Source of the DNA: JBFXAN01 sp050184225
Lineage (GTDB): Bacteria; Chloroflexota; Dehalococcoidia; CAUJGQ01
DNA length: 17,475 nucleotides
Reading direction: 5' to 3'
NCBI GenBank assembly: GCA_050184225.1
Contig: JBFXAN010000136.1
Span: 1-17,475, forward strand
The translations under genes and the position numbers were made by a program. Each line of letters begins with the position of its first letter. The stretch's first letter is position 1. The notes below the pieces were generated by a model. That model searched no databases. It was not told the DNA's origin and worked only from the letters and a program-made list of their open reading frames with translations. Shown here in pieces: positions 8,102-14,285 of the stretch.

Positions 8102-8620
8102 CTACAGGTCGAATGAGGGACGCATGTACGTCTCGCGGAACACCTCGAAGTCCTCGTCCATCTTTTCCTGCATCGCCTCAAGAATGCGCTGCTGCCAGGG
8201 CGCGGCAAGGTTCGCCACCAGCGGCTGGCCGGCGCGCGCGCGGGCGACCAAACCCTCGACATACAGCCGCACGAGCAACGCGATCTGGTTGCGTTGCTCG
8301 TGCGTCACGCTGACATCGCTCAACAACGCCTCGACTTCTGCCAGCGGACCAACGCGCGTCGGCGGCAGCCCGCCCGCCGGCGCGTACCCCGCCGCGACCA
8401 TCAGTCGCGCCGCCCGCTCCTCGTCCAGCTCGATCGCCGCCGCGATCCGCTCTACCGTCGGCCGCTCCGGCATTCGCCGCCCACCTTCCAGCAGGCTCAG
8501 ATACGCGGGTGTCAGCCCGCACCGCTTCGCCAGCCCCCGCTGCGACAGCCCATGATCCAGCCGAGCGCGCTGCAACGCCTCCGCAAACGTGTTCACCGCC
8601 GGTTGCTGTGTCAACTGCAT
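8102..8620 (-). CDS. XRE-family helix-turn-helix regulator
   Basis: The 172-residue product has an N-terminal Cro/C1-type helix-turn-helix at residues about 13-66 (FAEALQRARLDHGLSQRGLA, then GLTPAYLSLLEGGRR and PTVERIAAAIELDEE). A second helical region of about 100 residues (VEALLSDVSVTHEQRNQIAL...AMQEKMDEDFEVFRETYM) is of unknown fold and may sense a signal or dimerise. ATG 8620 is preferred over TTG 8638, although no ribosome binding site is seen for either. The start codon lies in a palindrome of GTTGAC half-sites, suggesting autorepression. It is convergent with the SanA-like gene (27 bases apart) and divergent from gap, so it could also affect gap; this is inference. Confidence 0.88.
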   Translation of the reverse strand: MQLTQQPAVNTFAEALQRARLDHGLSQRGLAKRCGLTPAYLSLLEGGRRMPERPTVERIAAAIELDEERAARLMVAAGYAPAGGLPPTRVGPLAEVEALLSDVSVTHEQRNQIALLVRLYVEGLVARARAGQPLVANLAAPWQQRILEAMQEKMDEDFEVFRETYMRPSFDL

Positions 8621-8645
8621 GTTAACAGGTTGACACAAAGTTGAC
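8607..8645. promoter_or_regulatory. Probable operator of the XRE regulator
   Basis: TGTGTCAAC (8607-8615) and GTTGACACA (8629-8637) are perfect 9-bp inverted arms around a 13-base spacer that contains GTTAAC. A third half-site GTTGAC follows at 8640-8645, 11 bases (one helical turn) after the second. The cluster straddles the regulator start codon, as expected for self-repression. Confidence 0.55.
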
Positions 8646-8679
8646 GGCCCATCAAGCTGTGGGAGAGAGCCGTGAGCAC

Positions 8680-8744
8680 TTAGCCGTTAGCCATTAGCAC
8701 CGTGTCGGCAGACCATCGGCTAACCGCTAGTGGCTAACGGCTAA
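8680..8744. repeat. TTAGCC/GGCTAA palindromic repeat upstream of gap
   Basis: A 19-base left arm (8680-8698, TTAGCCGTTAGCCATTAGC) pairs with the right arm (8726-8744) at 18 of 19 positions, with a 27-base loop. GCTAAC-like units also recur within each arm. It lies 10-90 bases upstream of the gap start and would form a long hairpin in any gap leader that includes it. Confidence 0.7.
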
Positions 8745-8768
8745 CAGCTACACAGGAGGCACAACGGC

Positions 8769-9785
8769 GTGGCGAAGACGAAGATCGGCATCAACGGGTT
8801 CGGCCGCATCGGCCGGCAGGTCTTCAAGGCGATCTACGAGCGACACCCCGACACCCTCGAAGTCGTTGCCGTCAACGACCTCACCGACAACGAGACCAAT
8901 GCCCACCTGCTCAAGTACGACAGCACCTACGGTATCTTCGACGCCGAGATCGAACCGATCGACGGCGGCATCCGCGTCAACGATCATACCCTCACCGTGC
9001 TCGCCGAACGCGACCCCGCCAAGATCCCCTGGCAGGACTACGGCGTCGAGATCGTCGTGGAGTCCACCGGCCGCTTCACCGATGCCGACCAGGCGGCGGC
9101 ACACAAGCAGGGCGGCGCCAAAAAGGTGGTTATCTCCGCGCCGGCCAAAGGCGAGGACATCACGATCGTCCTCGGCGTCAACGACGACAGTTATGACCCC
9201 GCCAAGCACACGGTCATCTCCAACGCATCCTGTACGACCAACTGCATCGCCCCCGTCGTCAAAGTCCTGCACGATTCCTTCGGCGTCCAAAGCGGCTTCA
9301 TGACCACGGTTCATTCCTACACAAACGACCAGGTGATCCTCGACACCGTCCATAAGGATCTGCGCCGCGCCCGTTCGGCGGCGATGAACATCATCCCCAC
9401 CACCACCGGCGCCGCCCGTGCCGTCTCGCTCGTGATGCCCGAGCTAAAAGGGCGGATCGACGGCCTCGCCTTCCGCATCCCTACACCGACCGTTTCCGTC
9501 TGCGACTTCAGCGCCGTGCTCGACAAGAGCACATCGGTTGAGGGCGTGAATGAGGCATTCGAAGAAGCCGCCTCCGAGCAGATGCGCGGCATCCTCGGCG
9601 TCGAACATCAGGAACTGGTTTCCATGGACTTCAAAGGCGACCCCCGCAGCTCGATCGTCGACGCGCCGAGCACGATGGTGCTCAATGGTTCCAACGTCAA
9701 AGTGATCTCGTGGTACGACAACGAGTGGGGCTATTCGTGCCGGGTCGCCGACCTCTGTAAGTTCATCGTCGATAAGGGCCTGTAG
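8769..9785 (+). CDS. gap: Glyceraldehyde-3-phosphate dehydrogenase, type I
   Basis: The 338-residue product oxidises glyceraldehyde 3-phosphate to 1,3-bisphosphoglycerate in glycolysis. It has the N-terminal Rossmann motif INGFGRIGR (residues 8-16), VAVNDLTD with Asp37 placed as in NAD-preferring enzymes, nucleophile Cys155 in SNASCTTNCIAP, His182 in TTVHSYTNDQ, the phosphate-binding region around TTTGAARAVSLVMPEL, and a C-terminal SWYDNEWGYSCR. The start is GTG, with AGGAGG (8754-8759) 9 bases upstream. No phosphoglycerate kinase or triosephosphate isomerase gene follows; a flippase-like gene on the other strand converges instead. Expression may be affected by the palindromic repeat and by the XRE operator just upstream. 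Confidence 0.97.
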   Translation: MAKTKIGINGFGRIGRQVFKAIYERHPDTLEVVAVNDLTDNETNAHLLKYDSTYGIFDAEIEPIDGGIRVNDHTLTVLAERDPAKIPWQDYGVEIVVESTGRFTDADQAAAHKQGGAKKVVISAPAKGEDITIVLGVNDDSYDPAKHTVISNASCTTNCIAPVVKVLHDSFGVQSGFMTTVHSYTNDQVILDTVHKDLRRARSAAMNIIPTTTGAARAVSLVMPELKGRIDGLAFRIPTPTVSVCDFSAVLDKSTSVEGVNEAFEEAASEQMRGILGVEHQELVSMDFKGDPRSSIVDAPSTMVLNGSNVKVISWYDNEWGYSCRVADLCKFIVDKGL

Positions 9786-9797
9786 TCAGAAACGGAC

Positions 9798-9835
9798 ACT
9801 CCCCGCCCCCGCCCCAGGGCGTTGGAGTGGGGAGT
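9798..9835. terminator. Candidate hairpin terminator after gap
   Basis: ACTCCCC (9798-9804) and GGGGAGT (9829-9835) are inverted arms enclosing a GC-rich loop with further pairing (GCCC/GGGC). It begins 13 bases after the gap stop. Only a TT follows, so intrinsic termination would be weak; it may be a relic of the C/G-rich repeat family next to it. Confidence 0.4.
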
Positions 9836-9854
9836 TCTCAGTGACCGATACCAG

Positions 9855-10913
9855 CTAACGCCTCCCCTCTCCCACGCCAGTGGGGGAGGGGTCGGGGGAG
9901 GGGGCCGTACCCGTCGCCGCCTCCTCTGCTTGCGCTTCACGTCCTGCCGTCACCAGCCGCCCCAGAGACGCACCTGATCGCCAGATGAACCACAACCCCA
10001 ACATCGCGGGTGGGACGAAGCTGACGACGTTTGTCACCAGCGCGAAGCTCAACGCCGCGTTCGGGTCGACGCTGTAGCCGATCCGCAACGCCTCGACGGC
10101 GGCAAACTGAAACACGCCGACGTGTCCCGGTGTCGAGGGGATGATGAACGACAGCTGGATCAGCGCCAGCACGAACAGCGGGGCGGTGAGCGGCAGATCC
10201 AGGTGAAACGTCAGCAGCATACATTCCATCGCTGCCGCGACCAACAGCCAGATCACGATTGAGAGCAGGATGAGGCGAACGCTCACGCCGACATTGCTGA
10301 GCACCCTGAAGCCGTCCAGGATCGAGTCCAACATGTGGTGCAACCGTGTCGACCACTTGTCCGGCAGGCGCGCCGTAAAGATCCGGGCGATCCGGTGCGT
10401 TCGTGAGGGGTTGGCGCCGGCGACGATCATCACCACCAGCGCGGCAACCGCAAGGCCGGTCGCCACGATCAGCGGCGTCACCGACTCGTCCGGCAGCGAC
10501 ACAAACGGGATCAGCAATCCGAGGATCAGGATCGTCGTCAGCAGGTCGAGCACGCGCTCGACTACCACGGTTGAAAGCGCGTGTGCTGTCCGCACGTTCT
10601 CCAGGCGGCTGATCATGACCGCACGCACGACCTCACCCAGCCGCGCCGGCAGTACGGTGTTGACGAAGTACCCGGCGTTCAGCGAACCAAAGACGTTCAT
10701 CAGCCGCAGGTTCGTGTTGGGGTAGAACAACAGCCGCCAGCGGACGGCACGAACCACCAGCGATGCGACGATCAGCGCCACGGCAGGAACGATCCAGCCG
10801 TAGGCGGCGGATCGCAGCGCCTCACCGACATCGCTGAACTCGACATTACGGAAGGCGAGGAAGAGGGCGACCGCGCTCAGCGCGAAGCCCACGAGCATCC
10901 GGAGATAGCGCAT
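9855..10913 (-). CDS. Flippase-like LPG-synthase transmembrane-domain family protein with repeat-encoded tail
   Basis: The 352-residue integral membrane protein belongs to the lysylphosphatidylglycerol synthase transmembrane-region family (flippase-like, AglD2/UPF0104 type). About eight hydrophobic segments are visible, including residues 5-20 (MLVGFALSAVALFLAF), 39-56, 125-145, 160-176 and 225-320. Family motifs are GYFVNTVLPARLGEVVRAVM, VERVLDLLTT and SFIIPSTPGHVGVFQFAAVEAL. Such proteins are thought to move lipids or lipid-linked sugars; the substrate here is unknown. No MprF catalytic domain is attached. ATG 10913 has no clear ribosome binding site. The last roughly 18 residues (GTAPSPDPSPTGVGEGRR) are encoded by a palindromic intergenic repeat, so the original stop appears to have been replaced. 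Confidence 0.87.
   Translation of the reverse strand: MRYLRMLVGFALSAVALFLAFRNVEFSDVGEALRSAAYGWIVPAVALIVASLVVRAVRWRLLFYPNTNLRLMNVFGSLNAGYFVNTVLPARLGEVVRAVMISRLENVRTAHALSTVVVERVLDLLTTILILGLLIPFVSLPDESVTPLIVATGLAVAALVVMIVAGANPSRTHRIARIFTARLPDKWSTRLHHMLDSILDGFRVLSNVGVSVRLILLSIVIWLLVAAAMECMLLTFHLDLPLTAPLFVLALIQLSFIIPSTPGHVGVFQFAAVEALRIGYSVDPNAALSFALVTNVVSFVPPAMLGLWFIWRSGASLGRLVTAGREAQAEEAATGTAPSPDPSPTGVGEGRR
9864..9891. repeat. GC-rich palindromic repeat inside the 3' end of the flippase-like gene
   Basis: A 12-base arm (9864-9875, CCCCTCTCCCAC), a GCCA loop and a 12-base arm (9880-9891) pair fully with one G-U wobble. The characteristic tail TCGGGGGAGGGGG continues to about 9904. It shares its plan with the repeat at 4380-4404. 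On the minus strand it is translated as the Pro/Ser-rich C-terminus of the membrane protein. Confidence 0.75.
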
Positions 10914-10962
10914 GAAACCGCCGTATTAGGGGTTACCCGATCGCCGCACCGACAGCACGTCG

Positions 10963-11027
10963 GGGAGCACGGGCATCATGCCCGCCATGGGGTGCAAGAT
11001 TCATGCGGGCACGATGCCCGCGCTCCC
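10963..11027. repeat. GGGCAT/ATGCCC double palindrome
   Basis: Two 23-base arms (10963-10985 and 11005-11027) are inverted copies matching at 21 of 23 positions around a 19-base centre. Each arm is itself a palindrome (CGGGCAT-C-ATGCCCG on the left, GCGGGCA-CGA-TGCCCGC on the right), so cruciforms or tandem hairpins are possible. It fills most of the 191-base gap between two minus-strand genes. Nothing else was recognised in that gap. Confidence 0.75.
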
Positions 11028-11104
11028 GGGATGTTGCATGGTTCAACGTTCTGTGCCGCGATCACCAGGGGAAGTGTATCACCGCTGGTCCAGTCAACGG
11101 ACGC

Positions 11105-11866
11105 TTAACCTACGGTGGTTGCCCGATACGTGCCGGCATACTGCTCAGTCGTCAGCGTCTCGCGCAGGACATCCGGCAGATTCGTACAGATCCCGGCTAC
11201 ACCCGCTGCTGCAACCCGTGCCTGATCGGACGGCTGATCCACCGTCCAGGTGTAGACGGTGAGGCCCCGCAGCCGTGCGGCGTGGACCAGCGCCGGCTCG
11301 ACCGCCGAATATTGAACCGAAATCGCCTGCGCACCCCGTTGCACGGTCCCTTCGATCAGTGATGCGGCGTCTCCGGTTCGCCCGCCCCAGAGCTGGGCGG
11401 CGGGCGCCTCCGGCAGCACCGCCCGCGCCGTCGCGACCGCATCACGATGAAAGCTCCATATCATCGCGCGATCGGCCGCTCGATGCCGCCGGACGACCTC
11501 CGCGATGTGCTCCACGATGCCTGGTTGCTTGACTTCGATCACGAGCAGGCAGGCGTTCCGGGTGAGATCCAGCACCTCCGCCAGCATCGGCACCCGCTCG
11601 CCGGCGAAGCGGCCGTCGAACGAACGTGCGCCCGCGTCCAAACGCCGGAGTTGGTCGAGCGTCAGATCCCGGACGGCGCCGGTACCATCGGTTGTGCGAT
11701 CGACCCGCTCATCGTGGATCAGCACCGGCACGCCGTCCCGGCTCGCGTGAACATCGATCTCGATCGCATCCACCCCCAGCGTCACCGCCGCGTGGATACC
11801 GGCCATCGTGTTCTCGGGCGCGTGCCCCTTACAAGCAGCATGCGAAATCGTGAGGGGTGCGATCAT
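11105..11866 (-). CDS. Glycerophosphodiester phosphodiesterase family protein
   Basis: The 253-residue product has the GDPD TIM-barrel signature: GHAPENTMAG (residues 14-23), GVDAIEIDVHASRDGVPVLI (31-50), HDERVDRTTDGTG (51-63). Likely catalytic and metal residues are His9, Glu18, Glu36, Asp38 and His51. It should hydrolyse glycerophosphodiesters to glycerol 3-phosphate and an alcohol. No signal peptide is seen, so it is probably cytoplasmic. The usual HRG start of the motif reads HAA here (His9 kept, the Arg replaced by Ala), which could alter phosphate binding. Three consecutive ATG codons follow AGGAG; the third (11866) is chosen because it has a 6-base spacing, while the first would directly abut the site. 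Confidence 0.9.
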   Translation of the reverse strand: MIAPLTISHAACKGHAPENTMAGIHAAVTLGVDAIEIDVHASRDGVPVLIHDERVDRTTDGTGAVRDLTLDQLRRLDAGARSFDGRFAGERVPMLAEVLDLTRNACLLVIEVKQPGIVEHIAEVVRRHRAADRAMIWSFHRDAVATARAVLPEAPAAQLWGGRTGDAASLIEGTVQRGAQAISVQYSAVEPALVHAARLRGLTVYTWTVDQPSDQARVAAAGVAGICTNLPDVLRETLTTEQYAGTYRATTVG

Positions 11867-11900
11867 CATCATCTCCTAGGACTGATCAATGCCTCGGTTC

Positions 11901-11906
11901 ATTCTA
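11901..11906 (-). promoter_or_regulatory. Candidate -10 of the phosphodiesterase gene
   Basis: TAGAAT on the minus strand (5 of 6 to TATAAT) lies 34 bases before the chosen ATG. The -35 region 17 bases upstream (GTTACG) is poor, so this is only a candidate. Confidence 0.35.
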
Positions 11907-12078
11907 GGCGACGCCGTTCGCCCGTAACCCACCATGAAGTTATCCACACGGGCCATGACACAGCACGGGCGAGGTTGACAGCGATTGAATTGCGAAAGCT
12001 TCACGGAATGTCGCGCCGTTGCCGTTGACGGACCGCGATACGATGTCGGTGGCGGGGTGGCGTTGCGGAGATGCCACC

Positions 12079-12573
12079 ATGGAACGACCCTTCCGAACTC
12101 GACCGTCCGGCGCCTCCTCAGCATTGCTCGCCGGCGGCATCGGTGTGTTCGCGCTGCTCGCCTACTCGTTGACGCTGCAGGCGCCGTATGACGCGGGCGC
12201 CGACACGCTTCAGCGAACGCTTGGGTGGGCGCGCGCCGGACTGCTCACGGCGGGCGCCGCCACCTTTCTGATCGGGCTTGCCGTCTCCCTTCGTTCCGAT
12301 GACGCGCCGCTCGCTCGCTGGGCGTCGTTTGGCAGGAGCGGCGTGCGAACGCTGGACAGCGCCGCGTTTACCGTGGTCGCGCTCGGCGATACACCGGATG
12401 ATGCACGGGCGATCGCCGATGCCGGCAGTGCCGAAGAGGCTATCGCCCTCCTCTGGCAGTGGTCTGATCGGTATCCCGACGAGCATGTCGTCGTCTTCGA
12501 TGCTGATGCCGAACCGATGGCATTCAAGCGTCCGGTCTACCCGTCATCGGCGATGCGACAGGGTGCAGCATGA
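12079..12573 (+). CDS. Small two-helix membrane protein, unknown function
   Basis: I do not recognise the family. From ATG 12079 (GGAG 8 bases upstream) the product is 164 residues. Two hydrophobic segments lie at about residues 12-32 (ASSALLAGGIGVFALLAYSL) and 49-69 (ARAGLLTAGAATFLIGLAVS), followed by a soluble tail of about 90 residues (VVALGDTPDDARAIADAGSA, then YPDEHVVVFDADAEPMAFKR). The tail looks like a small alpha/beta domain on one side of the membrane. In-frame upstream starts at 12019 and 12043 would add residues of unlikely composition. The stop overlaps the start of the zinc-ribbon gene (ATGA), so the two are probably expressed together. Confidence 0.6.
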   Translation: MERPFRTRPSGASSALLAGGIGVFALLAYSLTLQAPYDAGADTLQRTLGWARAGLLTAGAATFLIGLAVSLRSDDAPLARWASFGRSGVRTLDSAAFTVVALGDTPDDARAIADAGSAEEAIALLWQWSDRYPDEHVVVFDADAEPMAFKRPVYPSSAMRQGAA

Positions 12574-12830
12574 CAACGGAACAGTGGTGCTCTCGCTGCC
12601 AGAGCCGGCAGGCGATGGAATGGCAGGCTGACGACCGATTCGGCCACTCCGCCGAGAGCGCTTGCTGTCCGCGCTGTGGTGGCATCTGGGGCGTGCGCAG
12701 CCGGCGTGTGCCATATCACGAACCTGCACCCTCGACTTCCAACGACGATGCCGGCAGCGTCAGCCCGGTGACGCGTGATGCCCACACCGCACCGATCGAG
12801 GGTGAGAAGCGGCCCGCGGGCGGCCGGTAA
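12570..12830 (+). CDS. Small zinc-ribbon-like protein
   Basis: The 86-residue product has Cys7-x-x-Cys10 (WCSRC) and Cys32/Cys33-x-x-Cys36 (CCPRCGG), a spacing that fits a zinc ribbon in the first 40 residues. The C-terminal half is Ser/Pro/Ala-rich and looks disordered. ATG overlaps the stop of the membrane-protein gene (ATGA), with AGGG a few bases upstream. The stop codon directly abuts the encoded CCA end of a convergent tRNA gene. No function can be assigned; the four well-placed cysteines and the coupling are the main evidence that it is real. Confidence 0.5.
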   Translation: MTTEQWCSRCQSRQAMEWQADDRFGHSAESACCPRCGGIWGVRSRRVPYHEPAPSTSNDDAGSVSPVTRDAHTAPIEGEKRPAGGR

Positions 12831-12907
12831 TGGTGTCCCGGGACGGATTCGAACCGTCGACCTGCCGCTTAGGAGGCGGCTGCTCTATCCTGCTGAGCTA
12901 CCGAGAC
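12831..12907 (-). tRNA. tRNA-Arg (anticodon CCU)
   Basis: The cloverleaf is complete: acceptor GTCTCGG/CCGGGAC (one wobble), D arm GCTC/GAGC, anticodon stem GCCGC/GCGGC with loop CTCCTAA, T arm GACGG-TTCGAAT-CCGTC, discriminator A. The anticodon CCT reads AGG codons. The 3' CCA is encoded (12831-12833). The body is 74 bases plus CCA. Confidence 0.96.
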
Positions 12908-13006
12908 AAATTTGCCCAGATTCCCGATCGTTCGCACAATCGGCGGCCTCGAATCATTGAGCGCCTATCGACCAGTGTACTGCGCTCGCCATCTGCCGAA
13001 CATGCG

Positions 13007-13032
13007 AAGACCCCAGCAGCAGCCGGGGCCTC
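13007..13032 (-). terminator. Weak hairpin between tRNA-Ala and tRNA-Arg
   Basis: On the minus strand, GAGGCCCC and GGGGTCTT can pair (four G-C pairs plus A-U, G-C and wobbles) around the loop GGCTGCTGCT, about 20 bases after tRNA-Ala. It may end or process the tRNA-Ala transcript. The rest of the 146-base gap (12908-13053) holds nothing recognised. Confidence 0.35.
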
Positions 13033-13053
13033 GTGGCCGGACGATGGTGTCGG

Positions 13054-13126
13054 TGGAGATAGGGGGATTCGAACCCCCGACCTCTGCGATGCGAACGCAG
13101 CGCTCTCCCAGTTGAGCTATATCCCC
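13054..13126 (-). tRNA. tRNA-Ala (anticodon CGC)
   Basis: The cloverleaf is complete: acceptor GGGGATA/TATCTCC (one wobble), D arm GCTC/GAGC, anticodon stem CTGCG/CGCAG with loop TTCGCAT, T arm GGGGG-TTCGAAT-CCCCC, discriminator A. The anticodon CGC reads GCG codons. CCA is not encoded (the discriminator is followed by CCG), so it must be added after transcription, unlike the neighbouring tRNA-Arg. Confidence 0.96.
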
Positions 13127-13146
13127 GCGGCCGTCAGGCCACATTC

Positions 13147-13176
13147 AGGATATCGTACGGCTCGAAGGCCGGTCAA
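13147..13176 (-). promoter_or_regulatory. Candidate promoter of tRNA-Ala
   Basis: On the minus strand, -35 TTGACC (13176-13171, 5 of 6) and -10 TATCCT (13152-13147, 4 of 6) are 18 bases apart, about 20 bases before the tRNA. The -35 overlaps the rimM stop codon. Confidence 0.45.
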
Positions 13177-13751
13177 TTCTTCCGGCCTGATCGCCATCGG
13201 CGCGGCGGCACGCGCGGCTGCCGCTCCCGCGCCTCCGGCATCAGCCCGTCCAACATCTCTACCGTGATCGTTGCCGCGCCCAGGTCAACCGACCCGACGA
13301 CCTCCTCGATGAACGGCAGGAGCACCTCGCCCTCAGGCGCATCCACAACCAGCACCGCGTTGCCGCCGGTCGAGAGCACCTCGCGCACCGTTCCCAGCTC
13401 ATCGCCGCCGCTGGTCACGGCGCGCAGTCCGACGAGTTGATGATGATAAAACTCGTCGGACTGTAGCGGCGGCAGCGCCGACTCCGGTATCTCGATCAGC
13501 AGGCCCCGATATCGCTCGGCGTCGGTGGGGTCGGAGATTCCCGCGAACTTCACGTAGAGCGCGCCGGTCTGCGCGCGGCTCCGCTCGACCGTCCGTTCGC
13601 GCTCCGCCAGCCAGAGGCGTGCCCCCGGATCGAACCGTTCCGGAAAGTCGGTCAGCGATTCGACCTTGAGATCGCCGCGCAACCCCCACGGCCGGAGTAC
13701 CCGGCCCACGGCGATGAAACCCTCACGTGGTTCTTGATTCGATGCTGGCAT
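13173..13751 (-). CDS. rimM: Ribosome maturation factor RimM
   Basis: The 192-residue product has the RimM N-terminal barrel (FIAVGRVLRPWGLRGDLKVESLTDFPERF over residues about 12-40), the central YVKFAGISDPTDAERYRGL, and the PRC-barrel domain (DEFYHHQLVGLRAVTSGGDELGTVREVL, VDAPEGEVLLPFIEEVV). RimM binds ribosomal protein S19 and assists 30S subunit maturation at the 16S rRNA 3' domain. ATG 13751 is chosen because it matches the family start and leaves 25 bases after the KH gene; the longer frame up to 13916 would overlap that gene and has no RimM-like sequence. The ribosome binding site is weak. The usual next genes, trmD and rplS, do not follow; tRNA genes do. Confidence 0.93.
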   Translation of the reverse strand: MPASNQEPREGFIAVGRVLRPWGLRGDLKVESLTDFPERFDPGARLWLAERERTVERSRAQTGALYVKFAGISDPTDAERYRGLLIEIPESALPPLQSDEFYHHQLVGLRAVTSGGDELGTVREVLSTGGNAVLVVDAPEGEVLLPFIEEVVGSVDLGAATITVEMLDGLMPEARERQPRVPPRRWRSGRKN

Positions 13752-13776
13752 CGTCGATGCGAGCCTCTGCGGCCAC

Positions 13777-14049
13777 TCAGCGCCAACCAGAGCGCCGCCC
13801 GCCGGAGCGGCGGGGAGCCGGCTCACCAATGTCGAGGCTGACGCGGACCCCATCGCGGGTCGCCGATGCGTTGAGCAGGCTGCGCATCGCGTGGGCAATC
13901 CGCCCACCCTTGCCAATCACCTTGCCCATATCGGAATCGTCGACCGAGAGTCGCAGCACCACGCGATCCCGCCAGCGCTCCTCCTCAACCGACACCGCGT
14001 CAGGATGATCGACCAACCCTCGCCCGACGTACTCGACGAACTCTTTCAT
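13777..14049 (-). CDS. khpA: KhpA-type KH-domain RNA-binding protein
   Basis: The 90-residue product is one KH domain: MKEFVEYVGRGLVDHPDAVS at the start, then the RNA-binding loop GKVIGKGGRIAHAMRSLLNA (residues about 42-61) with an intact GxxG (GKGG), and a basic Gly/Arg tail (RRSGGRRSGWR). KhpA proteins bind structured RNA, often with KhpB, and are encoded between rpsP and rimM in many bacteria, as here. ATG 14049 has GAGG 8 bases upstream. A 236-base repeat-filled gap separates it from rpsP. Confidence 0.93.
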   Translation of the reverse strand: MKEFVEYVGRGLVDHPDAVSVEEERWRDRVVLRLSVDDSDMGKVIGKGGRIAHAMRSLLNASATRDGVRVSLDIGEPAPRRSGGRRSGWR

Positions 14050-14093
14050 ATCCGCGCCTCAACGACTGTGTGAACATGCGACCGCGGTCACCC

Positions 14094-14169
14094 TGTCATT
14101 CTGAGCGACAGCGAAGGATCTCGGTGGTCTGATAATGTCCGAGATCCTCCGCTATCGCTCAGAATGACA
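14094..14169. repeat. GTCATTCTGAGCG palindromic repeat between rpsP and khpA
   Basis: Two 31-base inverted arms (14094-14124 and 14139-14169) match at 29 of 31 positions around a 14-base loop. The arm starts TGTCATTCTGAGCGACAGCG, the same core as the inner palindrome at 16076-16156. If rpsP and khpA are co-transcribed, this forms a long hairpin in their mRNA. Confidence 0.8.
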
Positions 14170-14247
14170 GAATGGCCCGATGCTCTGCATGCCCAAACAC
14201 GCTCACACTCGATCGCAGCGGTCACTCTATCCAAATTGACAAAGATG

Positions 14248-14279
14248 AACCTCTGCGTCTCCGCGTCTCTGTGGTTCAC
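14248..14279. repeat. Single arm of the GAACCACAGAG repeat
   Basis: AACCTCTGCGTCTCCGCGTC continuing to TCTGTGGTTCAC is, on the minus strand, nearly identical to the outer left arm at 16038-16070 (about 29 of 31 positions). It carries the same (R)CGCRGAG octamer steps. Only one arm is present here, so it is a solo or decayed copy lying just upstream of the rpsP stop codon. Confidence 0.7.
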
Positions 14280-14285
14280 ATGCCG

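Noticed and set aside
8680..8750. GCTAAC-rich repeats as a CRISPR array
   Set aside because: The units are 6-10 bases, irregular and in inverted order, with no spacers and no cas genes nearby.
9786..9854. Strong intrinsic terminator after gap
   Set aside because: The hairpin is present but no T-run follows, so it was listed only as a weak candidate.
11975..11980. TTGACA as -35 of the small membrane-protein gene
   Set aside because: No acceptable -10 lies 16-18 bases downstream (GCTTCA).
13752..13916. N-terminal extension of RimM by 55 residues
   Set aside because: It would overlap the KH-domain gene in another frame, has no RimM-like sequence, and the family start fits ATG 13751.
14084..14225. 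GCGGTCAC direct repeats (14084-14091 and 14218-14225) as a target-site duplication around the rpsP-khpA palindrome
   Set aside because: The palindrome is not centred between them (48 bases remain on one side), and an 8-base match at this distance can be chance.
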